Assembly (NCBI GenBank): GCA_947626955.1
Contig: CANQUB010000004.1
Location: forward strand, 1-52,687
DNA: 52,687 bases
Direction: 5' to 3'
From: an uncultured Clostridia bacterium
GTDB lineage: Bacteria; Bacillota; Clostridia; Christensenellales; UBA1242
Shown here: positions 47,711 through 52,687 of the stretch, piece by piece
How positions within the stretch are numbered: position 1 is the first letter of the stretch
How the letters are laid out: the number at the start of each line of letters is the position of its first letter
The notes under the pieces: model-generated
What the model was told of the DNA's origin: nothing
Seen by the model: the letters and a program-made list of their open reading frames with translations, nothing else
Database searches by the model: none
Program-made: the position numbers and the translations under genes

Positions 47711-50113
47711 TTATATCCTCTCTAGTGCATAAGTTTCGAGGATGTCACCAATGACTATATCCGAATGGCCTTGAAGTGTAGCACCAAATTCGAAGCCGGC
47801 ATTGACCTCTTTGACGTCTACCTTATCCCTTTGAAGTGTGGCAATCGTGCCGTCATAGAGCTGCTTGTCCCCTCTCTTCAAACGAACTTTGCTGCCCTTT
47901 GTTATCTTCCCGTCAAGCACATAGGATCCGGCAATGACGCCAACCTTGCTGGCCTTGAAGATTGCACGAACTTCGGCATGGCCGGTGATGACCTCGCGGT
48001 ACTTAGGGGTTAGCATCTTGTTTATTTGCTCGGTTACATAGTCTATTGCCTCGTAGATAACCCTGAAATATTGAATGTTGATCTTTTTCTTTTCGGCAAG
48101 GTTCTTGGACTTTGCGTCAGGCTTAACGTTGAAGGCAATTATAACTGCGTTCGAAGCCTCGGCAAGCATGATGTCGTTTTCGTTAATAGCACCGACACCG
48201 CCGTGGATGCAGCGAACTTTAACCTCTTCATTTTGAATGGCTGCAAGCGACTGAGTTAGAGCCTCAACCGAGCCTTGAACGTCGCCTTTAATGATGACAT
48301 TGTAATCTTTGAAGTTGCTGTCGGCAATTCGCGAAAGCAGGCTGTCTAGCGAGACGTCCTCGTCTTTGATCATGCTGGTACGCTTGTTGTAGTTTCTCTC
48401 GGTAAGTATCTGTTTAGAGAACTTTTCGTCAACCACATATAGCTGGTCGCCAGCATTTGGCACGCTTGTAAGCCCCAAAATTGCAACTGGGGTTGATGGG
48501 CCGGCCTTTTTGACGTGTTGGCCCTTTTCGTTAATCATGGCACGGACTTTACCAGTGGCCGTTCCGGCAACCACGACATCGCCAATCTTAAGCGTGCCGT
48601 TTTGCACAAGCACAGTGGCCACTGTTCCCATTCCTTTATCCAGTCTCGCCTCGATAATACTACCCGAAGCATTGCGGTCAGGGTTGGCACGAAGGTTTTG
48701 ATATTCGGCCACAAACAACACCATTTCAAGCAATTTGTCAATGCCAGTTCCTTGCTTTGCCGAGATTGGCACCATGATGGTTTCGCCACCCCACTCCTCA
48801 GGCATAACGTCCTCGGCCGCAAGCATTTCCTTGACTCTAGCAACGTTTGCAGTTGGAACATCAATCTTGTTTATGGCCACAATCATTGGCACATTTGCGT
48901 CTTTTATGAATTTTATAGATTCTTTGGTCTGTGGCATTACGCCGTCATCGGCAGCCACCACCAAGATGGCCACGTCGGTAAGGTTGGCTCCACGCTTTCT
49001 CATCTCGTTGAAAGCCGAGTGTCCCGGCGTGTCGATAAAGGTTATTGGCTGGCCGTCCACATTTATTTGGTAAGCCCCGATGTGCTGGGTTATTCCACCC
49101 GCCTCGCCCGAGGTCACATTGGTCTTTCGAATATAGTCAAGAAGCGATGTTTTACCATGGTCAACGTGACCAAGCACAGCCACAACAGGTGGACGCTTAA
49201 CAAGCTTGCCTTCGTCTTCGTTTTCGGTGCTGTGAATGTCGGCAAGTTTTTCCTCATAGGTCTTTTCAACCTTTTTCTCAAGGGTTACCCCAAGTTCGGA
49301 GGCTATAAGTTCGGCCGAGTCAAAGTCGATGTTTGAGTTGATATTGACCATCATGCCAAGGATTAAGAACTTGCTCATGATCTCAGCCACTGGACGGCCG
49401 ATCTTTTCGGCAAGCATCTTAACAGTAAGGTTATCGGTGGTGATGACCGCATGGTCAATTCTTGGCATAACCACAGTTTGGGTCTCTTTCTTGGCCTTGC
49501 TGCCACGCTTTTTGGAACCCATTCTCTCGCCATCGTCGTAGAGAGTGTCGTCCTCGACATAACCACGCATGACAAGTGCCTTTTTGTTCATGGACTTCTT
49601 GTCTTCATTTGTGGCCTTTTCAAAAGTCTTCTTCTTTGGAGCATGGCTGAGCATATTTGGCTTTGCAAGCTCTCTTGCATCTATCTTGTCGCCGCCGCCA
49701 AACACCCTGGTTTGAGGTCGAGGTGCACCATTAGGCCTTGGGCCTGCAAATGGTCTTTGACCACCTTGACCAGCAGGTGCTGGCCTTCTTTGAGGGTTTT
49801 GTCCACGGTCAAACTGCCTGGTTTGGGTTCCTGGCTGTGGTCTTTGGAAATTGCGAGTTTGGGTTGGCTTTTCTTGAGGCTTTTTCTCAGGTACTGGCTG
49901 AGGGGCTGCCTTTTGCTCAACCTTGACTTCAGGCTTTTCTTCCTCTTTTGGCTTTATGCTTTGCAGTTTGGTTTTAACAGACGCAAGAATACTGTCCAGT
50001 TTTTGCCTGGCTTTCTTCATGTTCATGCTAAGGTTGTTAAGAGCTCCCCCTCTCAAAAGCTCTTGCATTTTGTGAATGCTGTCAAATTGCGTTTTCTTTT
50101 CGGTCTCTGCCAA
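47711..50113 (-). CDS. infB: Translation initiation factor IF-2
   Basis: '[26 protein letters not shown]', '[13 protein letters not shown]', '[15 protein letters not shown]'. Confidence 0.97.
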   Translation of the reverse strand: MAETEKKTQFDSIHKMQELLRGGALNNLSMNMKKARQKLDSILASVKTKLQSIKPKEEEKPEVKVEQKAAPQPVPEKKPQEKPTQTRNFQRPQPGTQTRQFDRGQNPQRRPAPAGQGGQRPFAGPRPNGAPRPQTRVFGGGDKIDARELAKPNMLSHAPKKKTFEKATNEDKKSMNKKALVMRGYVEDDTLYDDGERMGSKKRGSKAKKETQTVVMPRIDHAVITTDNLTVKMLAEKIGRPVAEIMSKFLILGMMVNINSNIDFDSAELIASELGVTLEKKVEKTYEEKLADIHSTENEDEGKLVKRPPVVAVLGHVDHGKTSLLDYIRKTNVTSGEAGGITQHIGAYQINVDGQPITFIDTPGHSAFNEMRKRGANLTDVAILVVAADDGVMPQTKESIKFIKDANVPMIVAINKIDVPTANVARVKEMLAAEDVMPEEWGGETIMVPISAKQGTGIDKLLEMVLFVAEYQNLRANPDRNASGSIIEARLDKGMGTVATVLVQNGTLKIGDVVVAGTATGKVRAMINEKGQHVKKAGPSTPVAILGLTSVPNAGDQLYVVDEKFSKQILTERNYNKRTSMIKDEDVSLDSLLSRIADSNFKDYNVIIKGDVQGSVEALTQSLAAIQNEEVKVRCIHGGVGAINENDIMLAEASNAVIIAFNVKPDAKSKNLAEKKKINIQYFRVIYEAIDYVTEQINKMLTPKYREVITGHAEVRAIFKASKVGVIAGSYVLDGKITKGSKVRLKRGDKQLYDGTIATLQRDKVDVKEVNAGFEFGATLQGHSDIVIGDILETYALERI

Positions 50114-50126
50114 TATAGTTCCTCCG

Positions 50127-50408
50127 CTATAAGTTATCTTTTATGGCCTTAGCCAAGTTTTCGCTAAGTACGGCAAGGGCTTTTATTCGCTCGTTATTAG
50201 TCAGCTCATTAAAAGCTTTGTCGTCTAGCATTATAATCGTTGCCTTAGTCTTTTGGGCGTGGTTTTCTAGACGCCTTTTGGCCGAAGCAAGATTAGCTGA
50301 ATAAATTATTAGTTGGGGCTTGGTTTTTTCGATATTGTCCACCCCATAGACAATGGCTCGCGACTTTATCGCAAAGCCGAGGTAGGCCTTAATTTTGGCT
50401 GTTTGCAT
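50127..50408 (-). CDS. L7Ae-family ribosomal protein-like (YlxQ)
   Basis: Position between ylxR and infB, 'YLGFAIKSRAIVYGVDNI...LIIYSANLASAKRRLENHA'. Confidence 0.85.
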   Translation of the reverse strand: MQTAKIKAYLGFAIKSRAIVYGVDNIEKTKPQLIIYSANLASAKRRLENHAQKTKATIIMLDDKAFNELTNNERIKALAVLSENLAKAIKDNL

Positions 50409-50661
50409 AGGCGGCTTTTATCTCCTCGTATATGCTGTCGTCAGCCTCAGGAAATGTGCGAGTTATGAGCCTTGACTTTATGGCCTTGTCGATGCAGGCC
50501 TGGTCTTTGCAAAGATACAGGCTGCGGCCGCTTATTTTTCTAAGACCGGTGACTAGCACCTTGCCCTGCGACCTGACCACCCTTATAAAATTGTCTTGCT
50601 CGCCATGCTTTCGGCAAACAGCGCACATTCTTATAGGTGCATCTTTCATACTATTCCTCAT
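50389..50661 (-). CDS. YlxR family protein (RnpM)
   Basis: 'PIRMCAVCRKHGEQDNFIRVV...SGRSLYLCKDQACIDKA'. Confidence 0.92.
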   Translation of the reverse strand: MRNSMKDAPIRMCAVCRKHGEQDNFIRVVRSQGKVLVTGLRKISGRSLYLCKDQACIDKAIKSRLITRTFPEADDSIYEEIKAAYANSQN

Positions 50662-51790
50662 CGTCTACCGAGCTGAGCACGTTCTCAATGTCATCAAGCG
50701 AAATTACCTGCTCGCTAGTGTCTTCGCTGTTCTCTTTTCTCTCTTCTTCCTTGGCCTTGGATTCGCTCTTAACGTCTATCTTCCAGCCGGTCAGCCTTGC
50801 AGCAAGGCGAACATTTTGCCCACTCTTGCCGATGGCAAGTGAAAGCTTGTCGTCAGGCACAATGACCTTTGAAGTCTTGTTTATCTCGTCAATCTCCACG
50901 CTTAGAACAGTGGCAGGAGAAAGGCTGCGGGCAATGTATTCAAATGGGTCATCGCTGTAGATGATGATGTCCACTTTTTCGCCACCAAGCTCGGATACAA
51001 CGCTGTTGACCCTTGTGCCCTTGTTACCAACGCAGGCGCCAAGCGCATCAACCTGCGGGTCGGTGCTGTAGATGGCCATCTTTGTGCGGTAGCCGGCCTC
51101 ACGGACAATGTTTTTAATCACCACGTGTCCAGTTCCAATTTCAGGCACTTCGTTCTCAAAGAGTTTGCGAACAAAGCCAGGGCATGAACGAGATACAACG
51201 GCTTGCACACCGCGTGCAGTTTCACGAAGCTTTTTAACATAAACCCTAACTCTGTCGTTGAGGTTAAGCTTTTCGCTGGCAATTTGGTCGCCTGGCATGA
51301 GCACGCCCTCAATTTGAGTTCCGGCAAGTTCGATAAAGTAGGTGTCGTTTTCCTTGCGGCGAACATAGCCACTCATAAGAGTGTCAACCTTTTCTTCAAG
51401 CTCGCCATAGGCAATGCTTCTTTCGGCCTCACGAAGTTTTTGAGTTAGCACCTGCTTTGCTGTTCCGGCGGCAATACGTCCAAAGTCTTTTGGAGTTACC
51501 TCTTCGCCAATTTGGTCGCCAACTTTATAGCTCTTTTTGATGGCCTTTGCATCTTCTAGTGATATTTGAGTATCCTCGTCTTCAACGGTCTCTACAACTG
51601 TTTTATAGGCAAATACCTTGATTGTTCCCTTTTCAGGATTTAGCTTTACTTCGACAGCCCTGCCCTCGCCGAAATTCCTTTTGTAGGCCACAGCAAGTGC
51701 GGTTTGGAGTGTTTCTAGAAAGAACTCCTTTTTAATTCCTTTGGTTTTTTCTAGTTCGTCGAGAGCTAGAAAGAAATCTTTGTTAGTCAC
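50651..51790 (-). CDS. nusA: Transcription termination/antitermination protein NusA
   Basis: 'GACVGNKGTRVNSVVSELGGEKVDIIIYSDDPFEYIARSLSPA', 'AIGKSGQNVRLAARLTGWKIDV'. Confidence 0.96.
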   Translation of the reverse strand: MTNKDFFLALDELEKTKGIKKEFFLETLQTALAVAYKRNFGEGRAVEVKLNPEKGTIKVFAYKTVVETVEDEDTQISLEDAKAIKKSYKVGDQIGEEVTPKDFGRIAAGTAKQVLTQKLREAERSIAYGELEEKVDTLMSGYVRRKENDTYFIELAGTQIEGVLMPGDQIASEKLNLNDRVRVYVKKLRETARGVQAVVSRSCPGFVRKLFENEVPEIGTGHVVIKNIVREAGYRTKMAIYSTDPQVDALGACVGNKGTRVNSVVSELGGEKVDIIIYSDDPFEYIARSLSPATVLSVEIDEINKTSKVIVPDDKLSLAIGKSGQNVRLAARLTGWKIDVKSESKAKEEERKENSEDTSEQVISLDDIENVLSSVDDEE

Positions 51791-51801
51791 TTTTTTTCTC
51801 C

Positions 51802-52257
51802 TTAAAATTCTATATATTTTGTTGCTTTACTGATTAATTTTCTATCAAGCGTTACAGGTTTGCCTTTAACATCAATGGTAACTCCATCTTGGTCGTAGCC
51901 CACAAGCACGCCCACAAACTTTTTGCTTGTGCCAACTTTTTTGAAAGTGTTTATCTCCAAAGTCTCACCCACATTTCTCTCATAGTCCTTGTCGGTGACT
52001 ATTGGCCTATCCAGCCCCGGTGACGACACATTGAGCGTGTATGGCTTGCCACTGGTTGGGTCAAGCTCGTCGAGCGGCTCATCGATGGCGTGGTGCACCA
52101 TTTCACAATCGTCCAGGCTGACACCGCCTTTTTTGTCGATGTAGATTGTCAGGTTCATGCCGTTATTCTTCTTTTCGTAGGCCACCTCGACAACCTCGAT
52201 GCCGAGTTTGTTGACGATTGGAGTTATAAATTTTTCAACATTTTCTTTGACTGCCAT
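51802..52257 (-). CDS. rimP: Ribosome maturation factor RimP
   Basis: 'LTIYIDKKGGVSLDDCEMV...YTLNVSSPGLDRPI'. Confidence 0.95.
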   Translation of the reverse strand: MAVKENVEKFITPIVNKLGIEVVEVAYEKKNNGMNLTIYIDKKGGVSLDDCEMVHHAIDEPLDELDPTSGKPYTLNVSSPGLDRPIVTDKDYERNVGETLEINTFKKVGTSKKFVGVLVGYDQDGVTIDVKGKPVTLDRKLISKATKYIEF

Positions 52258-52384
52258 TTTACCTCCTTACGCTAGACAAAATTTTAGGAGTGGCTCTTGC
52301 CACTCCCAAAGTAATGCTATAACTATAATTATTATAAAGTAATAATTCCAATATTGCAAGCATTTATGCAAAATTTCTTTTCTT

Positions 52385-52687
52385 TTACGCAATTGGCATG
52401 GTTTCGGACAGCTTGAACAGCACCTCGGCCGTGGCAATTGTGTCATTTACCGCCCTGTGCGCGTGCTCAAGAGCCACATTGAGTTTCTCAGCAATGGTCT
52501 TTAGCTTGTAGTTTTTCACCCCGCGAACTCCCTTTTGTGCCAGCTTGTAGACATCTATGGATGGGTTGTCGAAGTTGTAACCCGAAAGCTTGCCAAAGTG
52601 AGTCAAATACAGGTTGTCAAAGCCCTCGATGTTGTATCCCGAAAGATAGCAGCCGTAGGTGAACTTATAAAAGTCGGCCAGCACTTC
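52385..52687 (-). CDS. DnaQ/PolC-type 3'-5' exonuclease domain, 5' end outside window
   Basis: 'LSGYNIEGFDNLYLTHFG', 'SIDVYKLAQKGVRGVKNYKLKTIAEKLNVALEHAHRAVNDTIATAEVLFKL'. Confidence 0.82.
   Translation of the reverse strand, partial: EVLADFYKFTYGCYLSGYNIEGFDNLYLTHFGKLSGYNFDNPSIDVYKLAQKGVRGVKNYKLKTIAEKLNVALEHAHRAVNDTIATAEVLFKLSETMPIA

Noticed and set aside
48515-49336. 273-aa plus-strand ORF antisense to infB, and other long antisense ORFs (e.g. 34538-35224, 37880-38404, 1024-1482, 49451-50152)
   Set aside because: Fully overlap well-supported conserved genes on the opposite strand; their sequences look like codon shadow with no recognisable domain.
1-52687. CRISPR array
   Set aside because: No regularly spaced identical repeats with unique spacers seen.

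Overview
This window is a sporulating Firmicutes/Clostridia-type chromosome segment, with nearly all genes on the minus strand. The housekeeping backbone contains gpsA, ABC-F, GSIII, rluB-family, two dacF-like D,D-carboxypeptidases, scpAB, spoIVB, a degenerate spo0A-like gene, recN, xseAB, nusB, spoIIIAA-AH, efp, truB, nrnA, rbfA, infB, ylxQ/ylxR, nusA and rimP. It is interrupted at about 10.3-20.2 kb by a visibly AT-rich defence island next to a tRNA-Thr gene. The island encodes a GIY-YIG (T5orf172-like) protein with a RAMA-like C-terminus, a complete type III restriction-modification system (mod/res), a compact three-gene operon, and an HTH-Fic gene with its own operator-like palindromes. 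The best candidate for an undescribed system is the three-gene operon at 16271-18927: a TPR-like protein with a C-terminal cold-shock domain, followed 2 nt later by an RnlA-family HEPN toxin (R-x4-H) and an RnlB-like antitoxin. Its first gene appears leaderless, and the rnlA Shine-Dalgarno lies inside the last codons of the TPR-CSD gene. Other notable observations: an 11-mer AAAAACGCAAA repeated about 12 times outside the island across frames, strands and stop codons; a Spo0A-like protein whose receiver lacks the phosphoacceptor Asp; a hairpin with the spoIVB start codon in its loop; a frameshifted NUDIX gene consistent with loss of one 4-bp repeat unit; and a very short SpoIIIAF. All family calls come from reading motifs by eye; no database search was run.
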